Source of the DNA: an uncultured Tabrizicola sp.
Lineage (GTDB): Bacteria > Pseudomonadota > Alphaproteobacteria > Rhodobacterales > Rhodobacteraceae
Direction: 5' to 3'
DNA: 6,602 bases
Assembly: GCA_937858255.1 (NCBI GenBank)
Contig: CALLZQ010000162.1
Location: 1 to 6,602 of the forward strand
Shown here piece after piece: positions 1 through 5,318 of this stretch. The position numbers and the translations under genes were made by a program. Within the stretch, counting starts at the first letter, position 1; each line of letters opens with the position of its first letter. The notes beneath the pieces were generated by a model. That model was not told the DNA's origin and made no database searches. It saw only the letters and a list, made by a program, of their open reading frames with translations.

Positions 1-243
1 GATTTCATCGGCCGAGCCGGCATCGGGGTTCAGTTCATTGACTTCAATGCCCGGATACTTGGCCTTGAAGCCCTCGATCACGCCGCCATAGCCGCACCAG
101 TCATGCGGCAGGGCGATGGTGGTCAGCATGCCTTCGGCCTTGGCGGCGGCATAAAGCTCATCCATCGACTGCGCCGAGGCCAGCGTGGCCGACATCATCA
201 CGGCGAGGCTGACGGTTGAGCCGAGCAGTTTCTTGATCATCAT
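1..243 (-). CDS. ABC transporter solute-binding protein, N-terminal part (cut by window edge)
   Basis: The reading frame runs off the left edge, so only the first 81 residues are seen. The start is a double ATG; the first (241-243) is preferred because GGGAG lies 7 bases before it. The N-terminus MMIKKLL is followed by a hydrophobic stretch to about residue 22 and then ASA-Q, a good signal peptidase I site after residue 24. The mature part opens with MDELYAAAKAEG and contains the phrase LPHDWCGYGGVIEGFKAKYP, typical of family 1 extracellular solute-binding proteins of the PotD / iron / phosphonate-related group. It should therefore bind a small solute in the periplasm and deliver it to an ABC permease encoded further left. 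The substrate cannot be told from this part. It is transcribed away from the 65-residue gene at 538, so its promoter should lie in 244-537. Confidence 0.85.
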   Translation of the reverse strand, partial: MMIKKLLGSTVSLAVMMSATLASAQSMDELYAAAKAEGMLTTIALPHDWCGYGGVIEGFKAKYPGIEVNELNPDAGSADEI

Positions 244-537
244 AAGGGATCTCCCGGTTGACTATGCATTGGTCCCGCTTGTCATCGCTACCCCATCCTG
301 TGCAAAGGGCCGCCTGCGCGGGTTTGTGAAGGAAATGTAACGATGCTTGGGCGAGTCTCGCAAGCCGGTCTATCGCCGTTTGGTAACAAATTTTTCACAA
401 GATGAAGTGCTGAAAAGATTGGCACTTATCCGGGGCGCGCCTGACCCTGGGTCAAGCGGCGGGTGGTGGCGTCACTTGCGGGGCGGCGCTGCTTGGGGCA
501 TGAGGGGGCAGGGCCTGTCAACAAAAGGGGCGACGCC
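244..537. promoter_or_regulatory. Divergent intergenic region with AT-rich island and short dyads
   Basis: These 294 bases separate the leftward solute-binding protein gene from the rightward 65-residue gene and should hold promoters for both. About 375-430 is markedly AT-rich against the GC-rich surroundings. Visible structure: an imperfect dyad at 345-365 (GCTTG ... CGAG-T-CTCG-CAAGC), TTTG-GTAA-CAAA at 379-390, TTTTCA/TGAAAA at 392-416, AAGTGC/GCACTT at 405-427, and a perfect dyad TGACCC-T-GGGTCA at 442-454. No convincing -35/-10 pair could be fixed on either strand. A weak leftward candidate is TTGACC (455-450) with GATAAG 19 bases on, which would leave a leader of about 190 bases. No coding potential was recognised here. 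Confidence 0.45.
442..454. repeat. Perfect 13-bp dyad, possible operator
   Basis: TGACCC-T-GGGTCA is a perfect inverted repeat of six-base arms around one central base. It lies between the AT-rich island and the start of the 65-residue gene, 84 bases upstream of that ATG, which is a plausible place for a regulator to bind. The dyad is seen directly; the operator role is inference, and no regulator is encoded in the window. Confidence 0.4.
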
Positions 538-735
538 ATGGATTACGGAAAATCGGGCAATGCCAAATCGGGCAAGAACACCCCGCGCCACCGCGAGCAT
601 AATCAGAAAGGCTCATCAGCCAACCCCTTTGGCGCCTCTCCGGCCAAACAGGCGCTGATCGAGCGGATGAAGGCCGCCGCGGAGGCCGGCGCCGCCAAGG
701 CCGACGATACCCCGGGTGACAAGCCCGCCAAGTAG
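538..735 (+). CDS. Small 65-residue Lys/Gly/Ala-rich protein of unknown function
   Basis: The start ATG at 538 follows AGGGG with a 7-base gap, and the frame is open to TAG at 733-735. The protein begins MDYGKSGNAKSGKNTPRHRE and ends DDTPGDKPAK. The first half is basic and rich in Gly, Ser, Asn and Lys; residues about 38-52 (KQALIERMKAAAEAG) form a short likely helix; the tail is again polar. There is no signal peptide, membrane segment or Cys, so it looks like a small, largely disordered cytoplasmic protein. I have an impression that similar short proteins occur in other Rhodobacterales, but could not check this. It stands alone: the gene to its left is divergent, and fucU follows only after 103 bases containing an inverted repeat. 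No function is assigned. Confidence 0.7.
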   Translation: MDYGKSGNAKSGKNTPRHREHNQKGSSANPFGASPAKQALIERMKAAAEAGAAKADDTPGDKPAK

Positions 736-756
736 CGGCAGCGGCCTTGCCCCTAG

Positions 757-812
757 CCCCTTGCGGCACGGGCGGGCTTTGGGGCAGGCTGACCGCCGGA
801 ACCCCCGCAAGG
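757..812 (+). promoter_or_regulatory. Nested inverted repeat in the fucU leader
   Basis: Perfect arms CCTTGCGG (759-766) and CCGCAAGG (805-812) enclose a second pair GGCGG (771-775) and CCGCC (793-797), so the transcript could fold into a two-part stem-loop ending 26 bases before the fucU ATG. No run of T follows, so it is not a standard intrinsic terminator. It could be a structured leader, an inefficient terminator after the 65-residue gene, or a chance result of high GC. The pairing is seen; the role is open. Confidence 0.35.
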
Positions 813-838
813 CGCGGGGCAGCGAGTGCGGAGACATC

Positions 839-1291
839 ATGCTCAAAGGTATCGACAACCGGCTGAATGCCGAGGTTCTGGGCGCATTGCGGGCCATGGG
901 CCATGGCGATTATCTGGTGCTGGTGGACACCAATTTCCCTGCCGACAGCCTTGCGCGCCAGACGGTGACGGGGCGTCTGTTGCGCATGGAAAATCTGACA
1001 GCGGCCGAGGCGGCGGGGGCGATCCTGTCGGTCCTGCCGCTGGATACCTTTGTCGATGATTTCGCCGGGCGGATGCAGGTGGTGGGCGATCCGGGCGCTG
1101 TGCCAGAGGTGCAGGCCGAGGTGCAGGCCGAGGTTGACCGCGCCGAGGGCCGCGCCCGTCCGATCCCCGGGGTCGAGCGTTTCGCCTTTTATGATCTTGC
1201 CCGCAGCGCCTATGCGGTGATCCAGACCGGCGAGCGGCGGTTCTATGGCTGCTTCATGTTCCGCAAGGGCGTGATTGGACCCGAGGCATGA
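839..1291 (+). CDS. fucU: FucU-type (RbsD/FucU family) sugar mutarotase
   Basis: The 150-residue product belongs to the RbsD/FucU family, whose members speed up interconversion of sugar anomers in the cytoplasm so that kinases or isomerases receive the right form. It reads as FucU rather than RbsD: MLKGI at the start, AMGHGD with His22, VDTNFPADS with Asp30, PLDTFVDD in the middle, ERFAFYDLARSAYAVIQTGE and a YGCFMFRKGVI end. Length fits the family (about 140-150). GGAG at 830-833 sits 5 bases before the ATG at 839, and the family N-terminus begins exactly there, so the longer in-frame opening from 716 is rejected. The stop overlaps the kinase start as ATGA, indicating translational coupling. 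A short in-frame duplication lies at residues 91-98. Fucose itself is not proven as substrate; no fucose isomerase or transporter is in view. Confidence 0.93.
   Translation: MLKGIDNRLNAEVLGALRAMGHGDYLVLVDTNFPADSLARQTVTGRLLRMENLTAAEAAGAILSVLPLDTFVDDFAGRMQVVGDPGAVPEVQAEVQAEVDRAEGRARPIPGVERFAFYDLARSAYAVIQTGERRFYGCFMFRKGVIGPEA
1109..1132 (+). repeat. 12-bp tandem duplication inside fucU
   Basis: GTGCAGGCCGAG occurs twice back to back, in frame, encoding VQAE-VQAE at residues 91-98 of the mutarotase. It lies in the middle part of the protein, which differs in length between family members, so it probably lengthens a surface helix or loop without harming the enzyme. Confidence 0.9.
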
Positions 1292-2220
1292 CGATGGGCA
1301 AGCCGGTGGTGGTTCTGGGCATCTTCAACGCGGATGCCGCCTATCGCGCCCCGCGCCTGCCGCGTCTGGGCGAGACGATCATGGGCGCGGGCTTTCACCT
1401 CGGCCCGGGGGGCAAGGGCTCGAATCAGGCGGTGGCGGCAGGCCGGGCCGGGGGCGATGTGCATATGATCACCCGGCTGGGCGATGACGATTTCGCCGCC
1501 ATGGCGCGGGCGGTCTGGGCCGAGGCGGGGGTAGTGCCGCATGTGACGGTCGATGCCGAGAGTCATACCGGTTCCGCCTTTATTTTCCTTGAAGAGGGGA
1601 CAGGTCAGAATGCGATCATCGTCTGCCCCGGAGCGGCCGGGCGCATTTCGGTCGCGGATATCGAGGCGCAAGCGGATCTGATCGCCGGAGCAGGGGTGTT
1701 TCTGACCCCGCTCGACCAGCCGCAAGAGGCGGCGCTGGCGGGGCCGCGCGCGGCGCGGGCGGCGGGGGCGGTAACGATTCTCAATCCCGCGCCGGCGGCG
1801 CCGCTGGGTGATGAGATGCTGGCGCTGGTCGATCTGATCACGCCGAACGGATCCGAGGCGGAAACCCTGACCGGCCTGCCCGTCACCACGCTGGCCGAGG
1901 CCGAGGCGGCGGCGGATGCGCTGATCGCCCGGGGGGTGGGCGCGGCGATCATCACGCTGGGGGCGACGGGGGTGCTGTATCGCAGGGACGGGCGCAGCCT
2001 GCATGTCCCGGCCCGCGCGCCCGGACCTGTGGCCGATACCACCGGGGCGGGCGATGCCTTCAACGGCGGTCTGGCGACCGCCTTGGCCGAGGGGCAGGCG
2101 ATTGAGCGCGCGCTGCGTTTCGGCATTGCCACGGCCGGGATCGCCGTGACCCGTCCTGGCGCCGCCAGTGCCATGCCCCGGCGCGAAGAGATTGTGGATT
2201 TTCTGGCCAGCGCCGGCTGA
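1288..2220 (+). CDS. rbsK: Ribokinase-like sugar kinase (PfkB family)
   Basis: The 310-residue product matches ribokinases in length and order of motifs. These cytoplasmic enzymes transfer phosphate from ATP to the 5-OH of a sugar. Visible: VVVLGIFNAD with sugar-binding Asn14 and Asp16; GGKGSNQAVAAGRAG from residue 41 (PfkB signature 1, with Lys43 and Asn46); LNPAPA; LITPNGSEAE (TPNxxE); and DTTGAGDAFNGG from 250 (signature 2, anion hole, catalytic base Asp256). Position 143, Glu in E. coli RbsK and a ribose contact, is Asp here. Two starts compete: ATG 1288, overlapping the fucU stop as ATGA, and ATG 1294, which has GAGG (1283-1286) 7 bases upstream and gives 308 residues; 1288 is given as the outer limit. 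Pairing with a FucU-type mutarotase supports sugar phosphorylation, but the sugar need not be ribose. Confidence 0.92.
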   Translation: MTMGKPVVVLGIFNADAAYRAPRLPRLGETIMGAGFHLGPGGKGSNQAVAAGRAGGDVHMITRLGDDDFAAMARAVWAEAGVVPHVTVDAESHTGSAFIFLEEGTGQNAIIVCPGAAGRISVADIEAQADLIAGAGVFLTPLDQPQEAALAGPRAARAAGAVTILNPAPAAPLGDEMLALVDLITPNGSEAETLTGLPVTTLAEAEAAADALIARGVGAAIITLGATGVLYRRDGRSLHVPARAPGPVADTTGAGDAFNGGLATALAEGQAIERALRFGIATAGIAVTRPGAASAMPRREEIVDFLASAG

Positions 2221-2252
2221 AAGACGCACCGCGCGGGTTAGGCCGGGAGGGG

Positions 2253-3374
2253 CTAGAGCAGCGTCCCCAGCACCCGGTGCAGATGGGCCACGCCCCCGGC
2301 GGTCGTCAGGTTCCCCGGTGACAGGCGCAGGGTTTGCCCGCGTGTATCGGCGCTGATCCCCTGTCCGCGCAGCCGGGCCAGCACCTCTTGCGGCGCCATG
2401 CTCTCGGGCAGCCGCAGCATGACAGAACCGCCCCGCCGCGCCTCCTCCCGCGGGGTCAGGGCCGGCAGGCGCAAGGACTCGGCCATCTCGAACAGCATCC
2501 CGGTCAGGTGCCGGTTATGGGCAAGTATCGCCGCCCCATCCTGGGCCGCATGCCAATCCATCGCCGGCAGTGAGGCCAGGGCGGCGATACAACCCGGGGT
2601 GCCGCTGTCAAACCGGCGGATGTCATCGGCATAGGCAAAGGCGGAGATGTCCCAGTTAAAGGGGTTGGGCTGGCTGAACCAGCCAGCCGCCTCGGGCCGG
2701 CACTGGCCGATCAGCCCTGGCGCCACATAAAGCACCCCGGCCCCCGGCGTGCCGCACATCCATTTGAGCGAGGTCGAGAGCGCGAAATCCACCTCGGGCG
2801 CCATCACGTCAAAGGGCAAAAGCCCCGCCCCTTGGGTAATGTCGACTCCGATCAGGCTGCCCATCTGCCGCCCATGCGCCACCAGTGCGCCAAGGTCGAT
2901 CCGCGCCGAGGTGGTGGACGAGACCCAGGTCAGCAAGGCCAGCGCCACATCCGCCGTCCAGGCATCGCGAAAGTCCTCATCCTCGACATGGGCCGCCCCC
3001 TGCCGCAAAGGCACGGTCCGCAGGGTGAACCCCATCCGCTCGGCCAGCCGCTGCAACAGGAAATGGTTCGAGGGGAAGCAATCCGCCCCCACCAGCACCG
3101 TCCGCCCGGCCAGCCGCTCGGGCGGCAGGGCGCCCAAAAGGGCGAAGAACCCTTGGGTCACGCTTTCGCAGGTGGTCACGCTGGCCTCTGGTGCCGCAAG
3201 GATCGCCCGCCAGCGGTCGATGAACCGCTGCCGCAGCGGCAGGACGGCCGCCCATTGCCCATCGTCCGGCCGGCCCCAAAGCTGCGCGAAGGCCGCCATG
3301 GCGGCGGTCAGATCCGCGGCCTTGTCCGGGTACATCCCGATCGAATGGTACAGGAAATAGGTGTCACCCGACAT
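2253..3374 (-). CDS. PLP-dependent aminotransferase class V enzyme, kynureninase-like
   Basis: The 373-residue product is a cytoplasmic fold-type I PLP enzyme. GVDITQGAG places the pyridine-nitrogen Asp at 178, and STSLKWMCGTPG places the Schiff-base Lys at 204. SSTTSARID (152-160), AAGWF (229-233), PNPFNWD (237-242) and RRFDSGTP (253-260) line up with the active-site region of kynureninases and related lyases/epimerases; the C-terminal domain runs from about 280 to RLSPGNLTT. Length fits the family (about 370-420). The ATG at 3374 follows AAGGAG with a 7-base gap; the in-frame extension up to 3611 has no homology-like content and is not used. The gene ends 32 bases from rbsK (convergent) and is divergent from the sugar transferase. 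No tryptophan-catabolism gene lies nearby, so kynureninase activity is not secure; a cysteine/selenocysteine lyase-like or epimerase role is possible. Confidence 0.85.
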   Translation of the reverse strand: MSGDTYFLYHSIGMYPDKAADLTAAMAAFAQLWGRPDDGQWAAVLPLRQRFIDRWRAILAAPEASVTTCESVTQGFFALLGALPPERLAGRTVLVGADCFPSNHFLLQRLAERMGFTLRTVPLRQGAAHVEDEDFRDAWTADVALALLTWVSSTTSARIDLGALVAHGRQMGSLIGVDITQGAGLLPFDVMAPEVDFALSTSLKWMCGTPGAGVLYVAPGLIGQCRPEAAGWFSQPNPFNWDISAFAYADDIRRFDSGTPGCIAALASLPAMDWHAAQDGAAILAHNRHLTGMLFEMAESLRLPALTPREEARRGGSVMLRLPESMAPQEVLARLRGQGISADTRGQTLRLSPGNLTTAGGVAHLHRVLGTLL

Positions 3375-3571
3375 GGCATTGCTCCTTGGCAAGTCTTGCG
3401 CGGTCTTGTCCCATGCCATGCCCCCGTCGCGCAAGCCCCGGCCCGGGACAGGCCGGCAGGGGGAACTTTCGACCTGTATTTCCCCCCTCAGGCGGCGCCG
3501 GCAGCATGCTAAGTCTGGCCCCGCCCGGGCAGCATGCCGATCCCGGGCAATCGCCGGGGGGCTGCTGGACA
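3375..3571. promoter_or_regulatory. Divergent intergenic region between PLP enzyme and sugar transferase
   Basis: These 197 bases should carry promoters for both flanking genes. The region remains GC-rich and no convincing -35/-10 pair is seen. It holds an inverted repeat TTGCGCG (3396-3402) / CGCGCAA (3428-3434) in the leader of the PLP gene, a 10-base direct repeat GGCAGCATGC at 3500-3509 and 3528-3537, and CCCGGGCA at 3524-3531 and 3542-3549 on the sugar transferase side. Any of these could be regulator sites; none is assigned. Confidence 0.4.
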
Positions 3572-4219
3572 ATGACAATGGTTGCGCTTGAGGCCGGATC
3601 GAGGCCGACATTGGGTCCGGCAGGGGGGCGGGGCAAACGCCTGCTCGATCTTGTCCTAATCCTGATGGCTTTGCCGATCTTGCTGGGCTTGGGCGCGGTG
3701 ATCGCCCTGGCCATCCGGCTTGACGGCCCGGGGCCTGTGCTGTTCAGCCAGATCCGTATCGGGCGCCACGGCCGGCCGTTCCGCATGATCAAGTTCCGCA
3801 CCATGGTGCCAGAGGCCGAGGCGTTGCGCGCCGCGCTGCTGGCGGGATCTGACCGCGAGGGCCTGTGCTACAAGCAGCGGCACGATCCGCGCGTGACCCG
3901 CATCGGGCGCCTCTTGCGCCGCAGCTCGCTGGATGAACTGCCCCAGATCTGGAACATATGCCGGGGCGAGATGAGCCTTGTCGGCCCCCGCCCGGCCCTG
4001 CCCGAAGAGGTGGCAGGCTACGGCCCGCGCGCACGGGCGCGGCTGGCGGGCCTGCCGGGGCTGACCGGGCTGTGGCAGATCTCGGGGCGGGCCGATCTCG
4101 ATTTCGACCAGATGATCGAGCTTGACCTCGCCTATCTGGCCCGGGCCGGCATGGCCGCAGACCTCTGCATCCTCTGGCGTACCCTGGGCGCGGTGGCCAC
4201 GGGCCGTGGCGCCTACTAG
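3572..4219 (+). CDS. Polyprenyl-phosphate sugar-1-phosphate transferase (bacterial sugar transferase, short form)
   Basis: The 215-residue protein is the short, single-hydrophobic-segment form of the bacterial sugar transferase family, which moves a sugar-1-phosphate from a nucleotide sugar to undecaprenyl phosphate at the inner face of the cytoplasmic membrane, the first step of exopolysaccharide or glycan assembly. In order: KRLLDL then a hydrophobic re-entrant segment (about 24-50), DGPGPVLFSQ, GRPFRMIKFRTM (68-78), DPRVTRIGRLLRRSSLDELPQ with the catalytic Asp121-Glu122 pair, GEMSLVGPRP (132-141), LPGLTGLWQISGR and a final GAY. All core motifs are intact. The start is uncertain: ATG 3572 or ATG 3578, both with weak ribosome sites; upstream in-frame ATGs add sequence unlike the family. 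The sugar cannot be named. No other glycan gene is in the window, so it is an orphan here. Its stop is 7 bases from the convergent hypE stop. Confidence 0.9.
   Translation: MTMVALEAGSRPTLGPAGGRGKRLLDLVLILMALPILLGLGAVIALAIRLDGPGPVLFSQIRIGRHGRPFRMIKFRTMVPEAEALRAALLAGSDREGLCYKQRHDPRVTRIGRLLRRSSLDELPQIWNICRGEMSLVGPRPALPEEVAGYGPRARARLAGLPGLTGLWQISGRADLDFDQMIELDLAYLARAGMAADLCILWRTLGAVATGRGAY
4196..4210. repeat. Perfect dyad at the end of the sugar transferase gene
   Basis: GCCACGG-G-CCGTGGC is a perfect inverted repeat ending 9 bases before the end of the coding region, next to the convergent hypE stop. It could form a small hairpin in transcripts from either strand but has no T run beside it. A role in transcript ending or end protection is possible but unproven. 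Confidence 0.4.
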
Positions 4220-4226
4220 GCGCGGC

Positions 4227-5249
4227 TCAGCAAATCCGCGGCAATTGCTCGCCCACCAGCATATCGACAATCCGCTGCCCGCCAAAGGCGGTGCGCATCG
4301 TCACCCGCCCGGGCGTTCCCGCCCCGGCATGGCCGATCACGCAGGCCCCCGCCGCCTCGGGCAAATCTTCCCAAGCCGCCAGCACCGCCTCCGCCTGATC
4401 GGCTGGGCAAAACAGCACCAGCCGCCCCTCATTGGCCAGATAAAGCGGGTCGAGGCCAAGGATCTCACAAACCCCCCGCACCTCATCCCGCAGCGGCAGC
4501 CGCGCCTCATCGATCTCGACCGAGACCCCGGCCTCTGCCGCCATCTCATTCAACGCCGAGGCCAGCCCGCCGCGCGTGCAATCCCGCGCCGCCCGCAAAT
4601 CCGGCGCCGCCGCCAGCGCCGCCGCCATCACCCGGTGCAGCGCGGCACAATCGGAACGGATGTCCGAAGACAGCGCCAGATCCCCCCGCGCCGCCAGAAT
4701 CGTCGCACCATGATCGCCCAGCACCCCATTGACCAGCACCGCATCCCCGGGCCGGATCAGCCCGGCGCCAATCTCACAGCCCGGGGCGATCACCCCGATC
4801 CCGGCGGTGGTCACAAAGACCCCATCACCCTTGCCCCGCTCGACCACCTTGGTATCGCCGGTGACGATCCGCACCCCCGCCGCCTTGGCCTCGGCCTGCA
4901 TCGTCGCCGCGATCCGGCGCAGCAGCGCAATCTCGCAACCCTCTTCGATCACAAAAGCCGCCGACAGCCCCAGCGGCCGCGCCCCGCCAACAGCCAAGTC
5001 ATTGATCGTACCGCAAACCGCCAGCTTGCCGATATCGCCGCCCGGAAATTCCAGCGGCGTCACCACGAAACTGTCGGTGGTAAAGGCCAGCCGTGCCCCC
5101 GGTTCCTGCAAGGCCGCCGCCATCAAGCGCGCCTGATCCTCGCGCCCCGGCGGCTGGAATACGGCGGCAAACACCTCATCGATCAGATCGCGCATCGCCC
5201 GGCCACCGCCGCCATGCGCCATCGTCACCCTTTCATCCCTCAGTGCCAT
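4227..5249 (-). CDS. hypE: Hydrogenase maturation protein HypE (carbamoyl-to-cyano dehydratase)
   Basis: HypE takes the carbamoyl group delivered by HypF onto its last residue and dehydrates it with ATP to a thiocyanate, the source of the cyanide ligands of the [NiFe] active site. The 340-residue protein ends in PRIC with the essential C-terminal Cys340. It follows the PurM/AIRS plan: AHGGGGRAM (11-19), FTTDSF with Asp59, GGDIGKLAVCGTINDLAVGGA (about 70-90), VTGDTKVVERG (129-139), GDHGATI (179-185), RDCTRGG (222-228) and ANEG (272-275). Length matches known HypE (about 335-350). The start is ambiguous: TTG 5273, ATG 5249 and ATG 5222 are in frame. ATG 5249 is chosen because it keeps the first strand (RVT before AHGGGG); ATG 5222 has a better upstream AAAGGG but would remove it. 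It follows hypD after 69 bases carrying a hairpin and is probably in the same transcript. Confidence 0.95.
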   Translation of the reverse strand: MALRDERVTMAHGGGGRAMRDLIDEVFAAVFQPPGREDQARLMAAALQEPGARLAFTTDSFVVTPLEFPGGDIGKLAVCGTINDLAVGGARPLGLSAAFVIEEGCEIALLRRIAATMQAEAKAAGVRIVTGDTKVVERGKGDGVFVTTAGIGVIAPGCEIGAGLIRPGDAVLVNGVLGDHGATILAARGDLALSSDIRSDCAALHRVMAAALAAAPDLRAARDCTRGGLASALNEMAAEAGVSVEIDEARLPLRDEVRGVCEILGLDPLYLANEGRLVLFCPADQAEAVLAAWEDLPEAAGACVIGHAGAGTPGRVTMRTAFGGQRIVDMLVGEQLPRIC

Positions 5250-5266
5250 ATCCAGCCCATTTTCTG

Positions 5267-5305
5267 TCCTCAAATATCCCGGGGGTCAGGGGGCAGCGCC
5301 CCCTG
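5267..5305 (-). repeat. GC-rich hairpin element between hypD and hypE
   Basis: The core CAGGGGGC-AGC-GCCCCCTG (5287-5305) is a perfect 8-bp stem with a 3-base loop. On the transcribed strand it is followed by GACCCCCGGGATATTTGAGGA, ending in a ribosome-site-like GAGGA (5271-5267). No T run directly follows the stem, so it is unlikely to be a strong terminator. From memory, this palindrome followed by CCCCCGGGATATTTG-like wording recurs between genes in Rhodobacterales, so it may be one copy of a dispersed family; only one copy is in this window. It may modulate hypE expression relative to hypCD. Confidence 0.6.
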
Positions 5306-5318
5306 GGCTGCGGCGAGG

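Noticed and set aside
323..340. Pho box-like sequence on the minus strand (TTACAT-TTCC-TTCACA)
   Set aside because: Only a partial match to the two CTGTCAT half sites; too weak to call PhoB control without other copies.
420..434. TGGCAC resembling the -24 box of a sigma-54 promoter
   Set aside because: The -12 TTGC element is missing at the required spacing (CGGG is found instead).
347..658. Rightward open frame across the first intergenic region
   Set aside because: It crosses the AT-rich island, has no ribosome site, and overlaps the better supported small gene in another frame.
716..838. In-frame N-terminal extension of FucU
   Set aside because: FucU proteins begin MLK-x-I, exactly at 839, with GGAG at proper spacing; the extension overlaps the 65-residue gene.
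1243..2229. Leftward open frame of 328 codons opposite rbsK
   Set aside because: Antisense to a kinase with all motifs intact; composition is Arg/Gly/His-rich with no recognisable domain.
2832..3512. Rightward open frame opposite the PLP enzyme
   Set aside because: Antisense to a gene with an intact active site and good ribosome site; low-complexity composition.
3375..3611. In-frame N-terminal extension of the PLP enzyme up to 3611
   Set aside because: The ATG at 3374 has an ideal AAGGAG and starts where the family sequence begins; the extension crosses the divergent promoter region and overlaps the sugar transferase start.
5278..5310. Intrinsic terminator ending the hypCD transcript
   Set aside because: The stem is strong but is followed by GACCCCC rather than a T run, and hypE directly downstream has no visible promoter of its own.
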